NCBI GenBank assembly: GCA_028622995.1
Contig: JAJQJQ010000071.1
Span: forward strand, 62,001 to 126,000
Length of the DNA: 64,000 bases
DNA from: Panagrolaimus kolymaensis
Lineage: Eukaryota; Nematoda; Chromadorea; Rhabditida; Panagrolaimidae
Reading direction: 5' to 3'
Below, piece by piece: positions 1 to 12,021 of this stretch (the first letter of the stretch is position 1; every line of letters begins with the position of its first letter). Position numbers and translations under genes: made by a program. Below the pieces are notes generated by a model. The model searched no databases and was not told the DNA's origin. It was given only the letters and a program-made list of their open reading frames with translations.

Positions 1-1173
1 CATTCATTTACATCCACACATTGTTGAGAATCAAAACGAAATAAATATCCATCATTTATACAAGCACACGATACATTCCATTTGTTTAAAGTAATTCCAG
101 CAAAATCATTATTGAAAGTAGCATCAATTCGACATGAATGTTGTAAACCATCTGGAACTGTTTCATTAGCTTTGAGAAATTCAAGAGTATTATTTAGACG
201 GAAATCTTTTTCACGACATATTTCATGCGAACAAAATGTTGTTGAACGATTGATTGTTCTTCCACAACATGGATCAGGACAAAATGATTCATCAGCACAT
301 ACATAATCATCGGAAGCTAGCTCATCAATAGGTTCCATAGGAAAAGATATATTGTAATTTGAAAGCAAAGGATTATTTGCAAAATCTCGAAATGTTGACG
401 ATGGCCACTAAAAAAAGTACGATCATATAAAGCAAGAGAGAATAAAAGTAAAACAATACAATTGATTTTGAACCATTTTCAATTCCATATGAACAAAAAT
501 GTATATTCTTCATAAACGACAAACGATTCTTTGTTAAGAAGCACATGAAATAAGTTACAGTAACATCATAAGCAAACATGGAATCACCAACAAATTCTCG
601 AAATCGTTTTTCACTAAAAGATATAAAGTTAGTTAATGAGATCTTTGAAGATAGAAAAATGCGGTTAAAACTTTCTCCAAAGTAAAATCATTCATAGCTT
701 TATCTCGAGTTGGAAAGAGAAAATCCGTTCTTGTTTGAATTGAATCATAAATTTCATTGATGCATTTCTAAAAGTTTACTTTGAATAACAAAAAAAGCTA
801 CAAACAACTTACTTCTAAAGATCTGGAACAACTATCTACAATTTCAGAATGTGCAGGAACTTTGGGTTCAGGAAATCTTTCAACAAACCCTTTCTTTCCA
901 GAAGGTGTAAAAGTCCATGAACGATAAAGACGAATATAAAAAGCAATTTTTCCAAGCTTTGATAAAATTGTTTGTCGTTGAGTTGCATCTAATTGAGTAT
1001 TCCATTGACTGAAAAAAAACACAAGAGAAATAAGTAAAGGTTTTCAAAATGCAACGATAAAAACTTATTCTTCAAAGTTGCAAATCAAAATATCATCAAA
1101 TATTGCATCCAAATTCTTTTCAGTGCCATGAACAGAAAAAATAAAGGTGATAATAAAAAGAAGAAGCAATATT
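1..1173 (-). CDS. EGF-type extracellular protein, 5' part (runs off left edge)
   Basis: Exons read as 1069-1173, 813-1008, 676-767, 559-613 and 407-1 (partial). The first visible exon encodes a signal-peptide-like hydrophobic stretch (LLLLFIITFIFSVHG) and then ICNFE. The last exon is Cys-rich and ends in CVDVNEC, the usual start of a calcium-binding EGF domain, so the protein is probably secreted or a membrane ectodomain. The initiator ATG lies in an exon above 1173 that I could not place. Frames of exons 3-5 agree through GT-AG introns at 559/407. Two junctions need unusual donors: ATAAGT after 1069 and GAAAGT after 676. Without them the reading frame stops. I do not recognise the overall family; the EGF call rests on the terminal motif and cysteine density. 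Confidence 0.6.
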
Positions 1174-1438
1174 CTAAAAAAACATAACTAACAACCCACA
1201 AGCAGCTTCAAAAATGATATGAATGGTAATTTCAAAGCTTAATATGTGAAAAGCATTGTTTGATAATATGCAAATTTTAGCATAAAAAAAATTCACCAAC
1301 AACAAAAATAATGACGGTTACTAGAAAAAATGCTTAGTAAATTTTTTTAAAGCTGCTAACTTTCATGCTTAAATTTTGTTGAATGAGGTACAGTTTAATT
1401 TGAGTATTTATGATGTACAAAATAAGTTAGACCGAAGT

Positions 1439-2618
1439 AAAGCTTGCACAACTTATAATTAATTTGCTTTTTATTTTTCAACACTCTTTTTTTTTTCTTT
1501 GAAAATTTGAAAGAATTGGATTGCAACTTTTTTTTGCGGCAATCAAAAAAAAGAAGCGCGCAACGCTTTTCCATTATTTTGCCTTATTTTTTTCTCTAAA
1601 GGCAATCTTTCTTTTCTTTTTTTCGTTGAATTTCTTTTTTTCGCAACGCTTATTTTGAAAAAGTGATAACCAAATCGGCAATAAAATCATTCGATCCTTT
1701 TTCTTGTTTCAATCAGAATCAAATTTGCTCGCTCTCTTCTTTTGTTTTTCAACTTTGATTCTTCTGTTTTGTTCTTCAAAAAAAAAAATGCAACTTATTA
1801 AAAAATTACGTCGAATGTTTTCAAAAAAGAAGTCAACAACCAAACCAAATTCATCATCATCAACAGCTGCTGTTTCTGCTACAATTAAACCGATTCCAAA
1901 AACAACTCTTATGAATATTCCTCGCTCAAAATCTCCTGTTTACCTTTATAATGAAGCTCAAGATGTAAGTCACTTATTTTCACTAATAACTTTCTTTATT
2001 CATTTATTTTTTTTAGAACATTGTTGTACGGAAAGGAACTCTCAAAGATTTCGATGTTGCTAAATTCAATAAAATCAAGTTTGCTGTTTCAAAGTATCCT
2101 AAACTTCAAATTCCTGTATGGTCTGCTTCACGTCCATATGGTCAAAATGCTGTTCATTTTCGATTTCGATATCGAGCTAAAACGTATGATGTCTTTACTT
2201 TTACAATATAACTATATAATTGCTTTAATTTTTAGTTTTGGTGGATCTTCAGCTATGGGAAAGCAATTGTCGCAATTTTCGGCATCAAAATCTTATGGAA
2301 GAGGATCATCACAAATGGGAATAACAGAAATATCATCATCATCATTGTTGCAATTTGACATATCATCTTCACGTTATGGAAAATCACGAAATATTTTTAC
2401 TGCTTCTTCTCGACGATTTAAACTTTCTTATTCTCAATTTTCAAATACTTCATCTCATTTTCATAATCACGTAGTTACTGAAGCTACATCAACACCTCCA
2501 ATATTTTGAAACTTTTATTTTGTTATAGTTTTTTTACGTTTATTGTTGTTTTGTATGTACATATTTTCTTATCTTTATTTGTATGTATTCATTTTGCTTA
2601 TTTTGTTTGTTAGTTTTT
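1439..2618 (+). repeat. Inverted segmental duplication, copy 1
   Basis: About 1.2 kb of DNA here matches 12754-13867 in reverse orientation. The match includes the promoter side (AGCTTGCACAACTTATAATT near 1440), all three exons, both introns and the 3' flank with GTATGTACATATTTTC. Indels are concentrated in homopolymers. Homology fades at both ends into unrelated sequence. Confidence 0.93.
1788..2509 (+). CDS. Small basic Ser-rich protein of unknown function, copy 1
   Basis: Three exons, 1788-1964, 2017-2183 and 2236-2509, give 205 residues with GT-AG introns of 52 bases each. I do not recognise the family. The N-terminus (residues 1-20) is strongly basic (KKLRRMFSKKK), followed by Ser/Thr-rich linker. 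A central block (about 60-115) with WSASRPYGQNAVHFRFRYRA looks folded. The C-terminal 90 residues are Ser-rich with repeated S-x-G and SSS tracts. There is no signal peptide or membrane segment. The start was chosen because the inverted copy begins at the equivalent ATG. Exon lengths sum to a multiple of three and the paralogue at 12858-13578 has the same structure and length, which supports both being genes. Confidence 0.75.
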
Positions 2619-2619
2619 T

Positions 2620-5600
2620 ATAAAACTTTTTTTTTTTTTCTTGTCATGTTAATGCGAAAAATGGATTGGAGCGAATATTCTATGGAAGATATATTAACTT
2701 TATCTTTATGGATTCTATGTTTTCCATCATTCATGCTTTCGTTCACTCTCTTTCTTTTTAGTTATAACAACTTGCTTTACGATTCAAAGACGATTATTTA
2801 TAGTACCTCTTTTAGTTTAAATTTGCAATAATTTTAAATTTTTTTAAGCATCAAAATAAAAGAAAAAATGATGGAACGAAGAAGGTGGTCGTCGTCGTCG
2901 TTGGTGTGTCTTTTTGAGGCGGCAGTTGCAACTTTATTTTTTCCCTCCTTCTTTAAACTTTTTTTTTTCATCGAAGATAAAATAATTTGTTTTTTTTTCG
3001 TTGTATTTGCAATTCTTTGCTTTGCTTTTTTTTCTTTTGCTTTCCTTTTACATACATAATTTAAAAAATATAAAAAAAGAGTTAAGCACAAGAAGAAGAA
3101 AAAAAACTTGTTGAAACATTTTTCTTTTTAGATTTATTCGCTTTGTTAAAGTCTAAAGTAAGTTGGACAAAAAAAAAATGAAGAAGAAGAAGAAAAAGAA
3201 AGATTGGTCATTTAAAGACTTTTGTTGAAGAAGGCGTTGTCTTCTTTGTAGTAGTCGTCAGTCGATTTTAACCACATCCTTAAAAGTTTCAGAGTAGTAA
3301 TACTTTTTTTTTATTGTTTCAAAAGGAAATTAAATATAAAAGTATTTCTTTTTTTCTTCTCTTTTTTTTTTCTTCATCAACGCCTTTCTTTTTTTTTAAT
3401 TATTAATCTTTAAATGTTAGTCTTTTTATCGAAACAAAAAAAAAGAGAAATAAAAAAACTAAAAAGTTGTTTAACTTTCAGGAATTTTAAGGATAAAACT
3501 TTTCGCTTTTATACCCTTTTTAAGTTTCTTTATATTTTCTCATATTAAAAAATTTTTTAAAGCGTTATTCTGGAATCTTTAAATCGTTGTTTTTTTCTTA
3601 AAGTTTATTGAGCTAATAATTTTTCTTTCATCTCATTTTATTTTTTGAAATAGTAAAAGTAAGTTTCGCATTAGCTTGCTTGTTTTTATTTTTTTAAAAC
3701 ATTTTTAGCGAAATTACAACTACAGGCAAAAAACTCAACTAAAAAACATCGCAAGTTTTTCGTATGAAAGATGGAATGAAAACTCGGATTTTCCTGACGC
3801 TTAGTTATTCGTCTGCTTTACAATATTTTGAGTTAAATTTTTACTTAGTTTTTTCTTTTTTTTTCTTCTCATCAGTCTAGCTTCCCCACATCCATCAATC
3901 AACAACACATAATTTTTTTCCTAAAATAATGTCATAAATGCCAGCGTTTTTTTTTTTGTCATTTCAATCATCATTTTCTGTCATCACAGCAAAAAAAACT
4001 TCAAAAAAAAATCAACGCGCCTGCTTCTTTAAATTTTTTTTATCTGAATTTTTAAAACAAAAATTAAAAAAGCCGAAATGATGTTGTTGTCTGCCTTCAC
4101 ATCTCCAAATGATCTAATGCTCTGTCGTCAAAGTTGCGTTTAAAAAAATATCGTTTTTTTGTGGTTAAAGAATAAATTTGCTTTTTGTCAATTAAAACTA
4201 ACAAAACCTCGCAATTAAATAAGCTTCTTTTTTGTTTTTTGTCTTTTGTTTTCTTGGACCAAAAAAATGGAGATATAATGGCTTTTCCTCTTAAGTGGTT
4301 GAGCTGTTCTTTTTTATTCGACAAGAATACATTTAATATTTTGTTGTTGTTGCGTGGTTACATTTTCAGTTTTATAGCTTTTGAAAATGAAAAAAAAATG
4401 GACGTAATTTTGAAAGTCAGGAAGTTGCAGATTTAGTTTTATCGGTTAATTTATTATTCTTGGCGACTAACATCTCCACTCTCTCTTTTTTAAATTTAAA
4501 ATCTTAAAACCCAAAATTCCTTGTTTATTTAAAAATAATAATAAGAAGATTTCCTGCCACATTTTTTGTTAACAAAAGCAATTATTGCAACAACAAAAAA
4601 TTATGGATGGAATCACAGCTGCTATTTTTTTTTACGTCAAAAAGGATAATCTTACAAAACTACCTCTTTTTTTTTACTATAAAAAAACAATGTTGGCTCT
4701 TTAATAAAGCTCCTTAAAATCCAAAAAAAAAGCATTTTAATTATCTCCAAAAAATGTTTATATGTACTTACATTTTCAAAGAAATAATAATATTAAAAAA
4801 AAATTTTTTTGTTGAGTCAGTCATTTTTGAAGCATATTTTTTTTGCATTTAAAAAAACCCTGCGGATGTTTACCTTTTTTTTTTTTGCTGCTGCTGCTCT
4901 TCTTTTATTTTATCTAACACTTTTTCTTTGTGTTGTTTATCTGCAAAAAAAAATTGTCACGTTTTTTATAATTTGAATTTTTTTATTATCTATTGCTTGA
5001 GTTATATAATTTTCATGTTTTTTTTAAAAGAAATCTTATAACATTCTTTTTCAATTGACAGACAGATTGATTGGATGAAAGGGAATAGAACCATCATCAT
5101 CACATTTTTTTGGAAACAGTTGGTTTTTCTTTTTCTCTCTATTTTATTCTCACACTTTTTTTAAATATTAACACTGAGACGACAATTATTTAGAGAACGA
5201 AAGGGCAAAGAAGGGAGGGAGGTCTTTTGTGTAATCAGCTGTCGATTTATCTCTTTTAACTTTTTTTCTTTAATGCTTTATGAATGTGACTTTTATTAAA
5301 AGCAGCAAAAAAAGTGTTGGTTTTTTTCTAGCTTACCTTTTTTTAAATTTTTTTTAAATAAAGTTTAGTTAGTTTATGAATGACTTTGGTAGTGGAGATG
5401 GTCTATTGTGAAATAAAATATATTCATGTTGCCTCTTCACTTTTTATTTGTTGTTTTTGCTTCCAAGAAAAAAAAGTCATTTTTTCTTGTTGTTATTGGA
5501 AGATATCAAATTTCATATTTTTCTTCTTCTTCTTTCCTTCCCATCATTTCTTCTTTCTTTTTTTTATTTTCAAATTTATTTTATTTAAAAAAAAGTTTCT

Positions 5601-6555
5601 TTTTTTTGCCTCTCAAATTATCGCATGTTTTTGTCACTTTTTTTTGTGGAAAGAGCAAAAAATAAAAGCTTGCCTTTGTTTTTTGTTTGTTTTGCTTCTT
5701 TCATAATTTATAAATTTTACTATTAAAAAATTATTTGAATTCTAAAAACGATTAAAAGAATTTTTATTCTAAAATAGAATCTTAGGAAAAATTGCTCTCC
5801 TGAAAAACTTAAGTTCTTAATAATTTTTGAAATCTGATTTGTCTTATGTACTTTCTTCATTTTCGTGTTAGTATAAGCGCCAAAATTGGATACCAATTAA
5901 TTTATCTTTGAAAAATCTCGCTTGCTAGTTCCAAAAAAAGGTTTTTAGAAACTTCCAACTTTTTTCTTGGTTTGCAAAATGATACTGTGACTTAGTAAAA
6001 CCGCCACTTTTAGCAATTCATCAAACAATTTTATACGATCTTTGTTTTAGTAAGCTTTTTTTGAAATCCTAAAATCCATTCATTTTTTTTTTGTTCTTTG
6101 TCATTATTTTTTTAATATTAAGTAATTAATTGAAAATCTAGCTTTCCTCATATTTTTTTGCCACAAAAATTTAGATTGTTATTTTCACATACATGCCTGT
6201 CTGCCTGCCTGTTTTCCTCCTCCACTCATTATAGTAACATAGTAGTAAATCTTAAATTACTCTTCTTTTTTTCTTTCTTTATTCATTTTTAAAATAGAAA
6301 ATTTTGCTAATTTGCCACATTCAATAAAAAAAATTTCTTGTGCTTTTTTTCGCGCCTTCCCGAGTTTTCTACTTTTTATTTTTTTTTAAATTTTGGTTTA
6401 TTTCTCAAAGTTTTTTTTGAAGCTCTTTAATTTTGCCATTATTTTTTTAGAGATAGAGAGATAGAATAATTATGGAGAAAATTAAAACTTGAAAATAGCT
6501 CTATACAATTTGTTTATTCTTATTTTAAAAAAAATAATTGCCGCTGTAAAATATT
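2620..6555. other. Long AT-rich intergenic stretch
   Basis: About 3.9 kb dominated by poly-T and poly-A runs. Short open frames here (for example around 2834-3091, 4097-4436 and 5380-5706) consist almost entirely of Phe, Lys and Leu codons from homopolymers and show no splice-consistent structure. I see no RNA gene or clear repeat. Confidence 0.6.
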
Positions 6556-6560
6556 AAAAA

Positions 6561-7250
6561 ATGATAACAACAATAATACCATTAATATTATTTTTAACTT
6601 CTTATCCTCCACCAGTTAATTTACTTCGATGTTATCATTGTTCAAATCCATCAAGACAAATCGCACAAAGTTTATGGATACATAAAACTCAAACTTGCAC
6701 TCGGAGGAAACCAATGTTATGTCCACCCGAATCCGTTGCATGTGTAATCGTTCGAGTTTCACATCCTTTACTTTCCTTTACTGCCTCCGGGTGTTCAGAA
6801 GATAAATTTGTTGGTTGTGATTTGCATAATCTCAAACATATTAATACCACTATGAAACGATGCCAATGTTCTAAATCATTTTGTAATAAAGATTTACATA
6901 TGAAAGGTTTTAATTTAAATTATGGAAATAATAATATTACCAATACAAATAATAATGATAATCCATCATGGGCCAATGCAACCTTATTCACTTCAAGCTC
7001 AACAAATAAATCACATTATCATATTAAACTTCTTGATCAACTTACAGGTGAAAATGATCATGAATCAAATAAACAAGAAATGAGATTAAAAATGTTGGAA
7101 AAGCAAAAAGAACAAAAGCGAATAAAAGAAAAAAAATTATTACTTCTTCAACAACAAAAACAAAAAAATAATAATGCGGGAAAAAATTATTTTAATTTTA
7201 TATCAATGTTTTCTACTTTTATTTTAATTTTTATTTTTACTTTGTTGTAA
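6561..7250 (+). CDS. Ly6/uPAR-like GPI-anchored surface protein
   Basis: Single-exon gene of 229 residues. A signal peptide (residues 1-20) is followed by a domain with ten cysteines at about 24, 27, 46, 54, 61, 78, 86, 101, 103 and 108, beginning LRCYHC and ending CQCSKSFCN. The CxxC start and terminal CN are the hallmark of three-finger Ly6/uPAR domains. After it comes an Asn-rich linker, then a charged Lys/Gln/Glu tract (about 165-205). The extreme C-terminus is a hydrophobic segment ending FTLL, as expected for GPI attachment. The protein should therefore sit on the outer cell surface. The long charged stretch between the domain and anchor is unusual. AATAAA repeats near 7299-7312 probably serve as the polyadenylation signal. 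Ligand and role cannot be told from sequence. Confidence 0.8.
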   Translation: MITTIIPLILFLTSYPPPVNLLRCYHCSNPSRQIAQSLWIHKTQTCTRRKPMLCPPESVACVIVRVSHPLLSFTASGCSEDKFVGCDLHNLKHINTTMKRCQCSKSFCNKDLHMKGFNLNYGNNNITNTNNNDNPSWANATLFTSSSTNKSHYHIKLLDQLTGENDHESNKQEMRLKMLEKQKEQKRIKEKKLLLLQQQKQKNNNAGKNYFNFISMFSTFILIFIFTLL

Positions 7251-7336
7251 AGAAAAAATTTTTTCTTTGATGTTTGTTATATAAAAAAAAGAGCTTCAAT
7301 AAATAAATAAATAACAAAAAATTAGAAAAATATATT

Positions 7337-7410
7337 TGCCTCTGGCAGGGGTCGAACCTACGACCTTCGGCTTATTAGACCGACGCTCTAACCGACTGAG
7401 CTACAAAGGC
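7337..7410 (-). tRNA. tRNA-Ile (anticodon AAT)
   Basis: The reverse complement folds as a complete cloverleaf. The acceptor arm GCCTTTG pairs with CAGAGGC, the D arm is GCTC/GAGC, the anticodon loop is CTAATAA (anticodon AAT), and the T arm contains GGTTCGACCCC. The discriminator base is A and CCA is not encoded. A T-run lies just downstream on the minus strand, consistent with Pol III termination. No intron is present. Confidence 0.96.
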
Positions 7411-7979
7411 ATGGCAAGAAAAAATATGGGATTGCTAAAAAAAACAAAATGTACGTCCTCAATTCATTCATGTGGAAAATTTAATTTCAGCCAAAACCAA
7501 AGAAAACAACAGCCATTTTTTTATTGAAACTTTGTGATACATTTTTATTTACATAAAAGCACCAGGAAAAAACTATAAATAACTAACAGTTAGAAAAAAG
7601 TGATTTAATGCAAGCATAATCAAATTAAGTATGGTTGGTTATTTATTTATATTTGGTGGTAGTAATTATCATGAATCATGAGGGCTAGGAACGATGCTTG
7701 AGTGAGTCGCGTAAAATCAAAATCGTTGTAATTTTGATGATTGTAAATACTAAAAATTTATATTTTATTCATATATTTTTTTAAGTATAAATTATAAAAT
7801 CTGATTTTTCTTCTAAGCATCCGCAAAAAAAGAAGAAGCAACTCAATGATCGAAAATATTTTCAAGTTGCAGCCACCGTCGATTTTGTTCAAATCATCCA
7901 AAAAAAATTTTTGACTAATTTTGAAGTGCGACGAACGCTTGATTCAAATCATTTTTAAAGTTTTTAAAAATTTACATAC
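7411..7979. other. Intergenic stretch, nothing recognised
   Basis: I see no convincing coding sequence, RNA gene or repeat between the tRNA and the small minus-strand exon. A downstream exon of that small gene could lie near 7870-7935 but I could not fix its boundaries. Confidence 0.5.
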
Positions 7980-8093
7980 CTCATCATAACGTTTTCGTAA
8001 ATGTTCCAAATCTTCCTGTCGCATTCCAGGTAATGGTGCAAGAATGGAAGTTGACGCAACAACAAGAAACCCAGCAATAATTTCGGATGACAT
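7980..8093 (-). CDS. Possible exon of a small secreted or membrane protein
   Basis: An ATG at 8093 opens 38 residues starting MSSEIIAGFLVVASTSILAP, a signal-peptide or membrane-like segment. These are followed by a charged helix-like stretch (MRQEDLEHLRKRYDE), and then a good donor GAG|GTATGT. I could not place the next exon with confidence. An in-frame upstream extension exists to about 8186. No family is recognised, and it may be a remnant. Confidence 0.35.
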
Positions 8094-8861
8094 TTTTAGT
8101 GATTTCGTCGCAAGCAAACACAAACTGTTGAAGGGATTTAAAAAAAAGTGGCATTCTCCCCACAAATTAAAAGCGTTTAAATACATATACTCTCAGACAT
8201 CCATCCAACTTCCAAAACGGAAATCGAGACACAAATTAAATAAAAGAAAGAAAAAAAAAGGAATCAAATATAAGTTTCCGGCGGTGGTAGAATGAATAAA
8301 TTTACAAATGAAAGTTAAAAAATTCAAAGAAAACACGGAACTTGCGTGGCACTTCTCTGTTTTCTTTTAAGTATTTTTAAAATAGCGTGGTATGCATGAA
8401 AATTTAATGCATTTCGCTAATATATTTAAGATGGTTGTAATTTGTGTAATTGACATAACCAAAGAAAGCAAGGAAAAAAAAGTGAAACAACGAACCATAC
8501 ATTTTTGAAGATGGAAAAATTATGAAATTGCTATGATCATTATGAGAAACTATTGACATATTGCAACATAGAAATTTCTCGTTATACTATTATCAATTCA
8601 TTAAGAATAAAAAAGCAACCGCACATTCATTGAAGAGTATTTAGAAGCTGATCAATAAAAATAAGAGGTAATATGAGAAATATTCGAAGTAACCTAAACC
8701 TTTCTTTTCTAACGAAATTTGTTTATCTGCTTCATAATGTTTCAAACATCGGTTTCATTCAAAGGTTTGATGCTTTTGTTGATAATACTCTAAACAACCT
8801 TAACTAAGCATGGCATAAATCAGGAATGTGAAATCATTTTCCACTTTGGTGGTTATTTCCT

Positions 8862-10145
8862 TTAAACTTTTTTAATTTTACTATGACATATCGAAATGAT
8901 AGCGATATTCCCATTCGATATGATCGATTTATTGGAATTAATGAAAGTAATAATTATGGGAAACCTGAAATTTATTCATGGTTCGAAGTTGAAAAAGCTG
9001 TAGACTTTTGCACTTACGTGACCAAGCTTTCTTTTTCTTTTTTTTTGGCGTTTTTTTTGATCTTTAAGATTATTTATAGGATCTGGATCTTTAATGACCT
9101 TTAAAGGTTCTGAATCCTTAAGAACCTTTATTGGTTCTTGGATCCTTTATAGGTTCTGGATCTCTAAGAATCCTTTTGGGTTCTTGATCTTTTAGAATAT
9201 CTTAAAGATCCAGATCCTAAAAAGGTTTATAAAGATCCAGATCCTATATAATCTAAAAGATCCAGATCCTTTAAAGAATCTTTAAGATCCAGAACCGGAG
9301 GGGCGAAAGTAAAAAAAACGCCAAAAAAAAAAGAAAAAGAAAGCTTGGTCACGTAAGTGCAAAAGTACCAGAAACAAGTTAGTAGCGCTACAATTTGTTG
9401 GAAATTGTTATATAGTGGCTCTGGAAGAGAAGGCATAGTTCAAGAACTTTCAAAAAAAAATTGACATGATCAATTTGGATATTGCGAAAATAAAAAATGT
9501 GATAAAAATTATAAAATTCAAGTTTTAAGTGAATTTTTGAAATGAAAGAAAAGCATTTTATGTTTTTACTTTGAATGAAACGAAAATGGATTAACAAAGT
9601 TCTAAAAAAATATTTTTTTCAGCAAATTATAACTTTTTCCTTGCATTCGAAAATAATATTTGCAAAGATTATGTAACCGAGAAGTTTTGAAGAATTAAAA
9701 ATCTCATCGTTCTTCGAAGAAATATTGCATCCAAATTTGCTCCAAATAATTCTTTCATCGCTGTCGATGATTTCAAAAACATTGATGATCTTTCAAAATA
9801 TTTAAATAATTTAATTCAAAATAAAACTGAATATTTAAAATATTTTGAATGGACTAAAATTTTTCAAAGAAAGAATTGGCATGGGATGAAAGTAATTGTA
9901 AACTTTGTGAAAGGCTTCATGAAACAAATAAAAAGCATCGATGGTATGAGAATATTAAAAAATGGTTTGATCCATCGGGTGATTGTTCTCAAATATTTTT
10001 AAATGTTTGGATTGAAGGCGCTATTTTTTGGAGAAAACTCATTGCAGCTATTACGGGTTTTGTCGTGTTTACAATTTTATTTACTTTTTGGTTAATTTGT
10101 AAGAAAATTGGTTATATTAAAGTTTCTAATAAATATCTTTTTTAA
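8862..10145 (+). pseudogene. Alpha-1,3-fucosyltransferase (GT10) pseudogene, interrupted by a foldback element
   Basis: Fragments match the GT10 fucosyltransferase fold in order. FTMTYRNDSDIP at about 8875-8910 is the conserved MTYRRDSD region. The stretch after 9366 contains TRNKLVAL and then GNCY. 9622-9690 carries FENNICKDYVTEKF, the nucleotide-sugar binding signature, and 9722 on carries APNNSFIAVDDF and YFEW. The Cys-rich tail (CKLCERL) and a hydrophobic segment end at 10145. Lesions include a foldback insertion at 9004-9366, frameshifts near 9417 and 9460, a TGA at 9688-9690 where the family has Trp, a missing dipeptide just after it, and a frameshift near 9868. The N-terminal part is not recognisable. 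An intact enzyme would add fucose to glycans in the Golgi; this locus cannot. Confidence 0.85.
9004..9366. mobile_element. Foldback element with ~54-bp terminal inverted repeats and GATCC-rich core
   Basis: The left end ACTTTTGCACTTACGTGACC (9004) is matched in reverse complement by the right end at 9366. Inverted homology continues inward through AAGCTTTC and GGCGTTTTTTTT, about 54 bp per arm. The core holds repeated AAAGATCCAGATCC units in both orientations, making it largely self-complementary. It encodes no protein and sits inside the fucosyltransferase pseudogene. I could not find a clear target-site duplication. Confidence 0.88.
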
Positions 10146-10589
10146 ATTACGGCTTAAATTTCTAATCATTTACAACAACATAAGAAAGTATAAACACTAG
10201 AACATGGTTATTCAAAAAGAAAGTAACTAATTTCATACGATATTTATCAAAATGTGGTTGCTCTCTTCTAAAGGGTAGTAAGAAAGCAATATTTTTAAAA
10301 AAACACATACTTACTAAGATCATTGAAAAAGATATTTTCAAAAATGAAAGCAACTTTCACCGTTTCCAAAAATATTTTTTTCGCGTTAGGAATATTTTAA
10401 ATGGAGTTGAAGTAAAACGAAAATGCATCAAACGTTCTTCTTTGAATTGGTTTTACCTTTTTTCTCTCATTTTACAAATATCGTTTTTACATTTCGTGGC
10501 ATTTTAATTTCATTACCAAAGCCATGTAAGTACATTTTTTATAATTTTCCTTTTAAATTTTAGGTACTCATATTTTCGTAAATTACAAA

Positions 10590-12021
10590 ATGGGGCGTAA
10601 ATATAAGGAACTCAAGTCAAAGCAATTAAAACGCTTCGAACTTTTCAAATCTCAAGATACTGAAACTGGTCATTTCGATGTCACTTTTCAAATTGGTGAA
10701 GAAGTATGTCTTTTATTTTAGCTTTGTTTACTACGAGTTTTTTTTATAGAAATTATACGCTCATAAGTTTATGCTAGCTGGTATTTCAAAACCGTTTGCT
10801 GTAATGTTTTCTGAACGATGGACAACCAAAAATGAGCCGATCAAGATTTGTGCCTATTCACCGGATGACTTCAAAGAATTCATTGGCCAAATTTACTATT
10901 CTGACAACAAGATCACAAAGAAAAACGTTTTCACTATGGTGGACATGGCTGAATTTTATGATATTTCTGAAGTCAAAGACAAGTGCGACGAGTTTTTATC
11001 AGAAGAAATGAAAATTACTCATAAAAATGTTGTTGAAATGTTTGAATTTTCATTGAAATATCCATCTTTGACACTTCTTTCTTCTTCTTTGATGATTAAA
11101 TATGTTTCATGTTTACTTAAATCTAAGGGTTTTTTGAAAATCAAAAAAGAAATGCTTAATTACATCGTTAGTCTTAAACGGTTTTTTTCAATGGAAAGAG
11201 AACTCTTTGAAGCTGTAAGTCGTTTAACCATTATGTAATAATATACCTACTTAAAGCTGAACTTTTAGGTTTATAAATGGGCAGAACATCAAGCTATCCT
11301 CAAACAAAATTCAACACAAGCTGAAACTTTCGATCTCAAAAAAGCAATCAAAGAAGATTTAACTGAAATGTTACCCGAATTCCACTTTGATCGTATGGAC
11401 CTCGACTTCTTGATTGACTTTGTTGGTGAGTTGGTTTTTATTAAACTTATTTTTTAAACAAAACGCTTGATTTTAGTTCCAAAAGAATTTTTGTTTTCTT
11501 CTAATCAAGATTTGAGTGAAATTTTGCACATAGCAACCCATAAAGAAGTCTCTGGTAAGTTTTTGTTTTTCTTATTTTTAACAGTTTTTAAACATGGATT
11601 TCTAGTAAATGTCATTACTCCAAATGGTAAAACACTAAGTGGAAAGGTATCTTGTGATTTTTCGATGTTTATGTGTGTCTATGATAGAATTACTTTGGCA
11701 AAAGACTCAATAACTTTTGACGCTGATCATTTTGATGGTGATTCTTTTGATGATGATGACGATGATGATGATGATCGTAATGTTTTTTATCAATACTGGG
11801 TTACAGAAGAATTCAAATCCAAACCATCCAAGCCTAGCCCTTTGAAGAAAACCTATTATGTCAAATTTTATCTAATTTTGGATCGAGCTCAAAATCTTGC
11901 TGTAAAAAAAACTTCTCAAATTGTTAACGACGATTATTTGCTTGCTGAATTGACTGCTGGCGCGGGTGGTGTTAATCGTTTATATGATGGTTGTAAGATC
12001 GAAGCTGTTTGCAATTTTTAA
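10590..12021 (+). CDS. BTB-domain protein with acidic C-terminal region
   Basis: Five exons (10590-10703, 10750-11214, 11269-11425, 11477-11554, 11606-12021) give 409 residues, all with GT-AG introns. Residues about 28-130 form a BTB/POZ domain: FDVTFQIG, then KLYAHKFMLAGISKPFAVMF, then DDFKEFIGQIYY and MAEFYDI. A BACK-like helical region follows (about 135-230). The C-terminal 170 residues are unrecognised, with a run of nine Asp near residue 305. BTB proteins commonly act as Cullin-3 substrate adaptors or dimerisation scaffolds; the substrate here is unknown. A TTTTAG acceptor at about 10563, just upstream of the ATG, suggests a 5'-UTR intron or trans-splicing site. It is related to the pseudogene at 57.2-57.8 kb. 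Confidence 0.85.
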
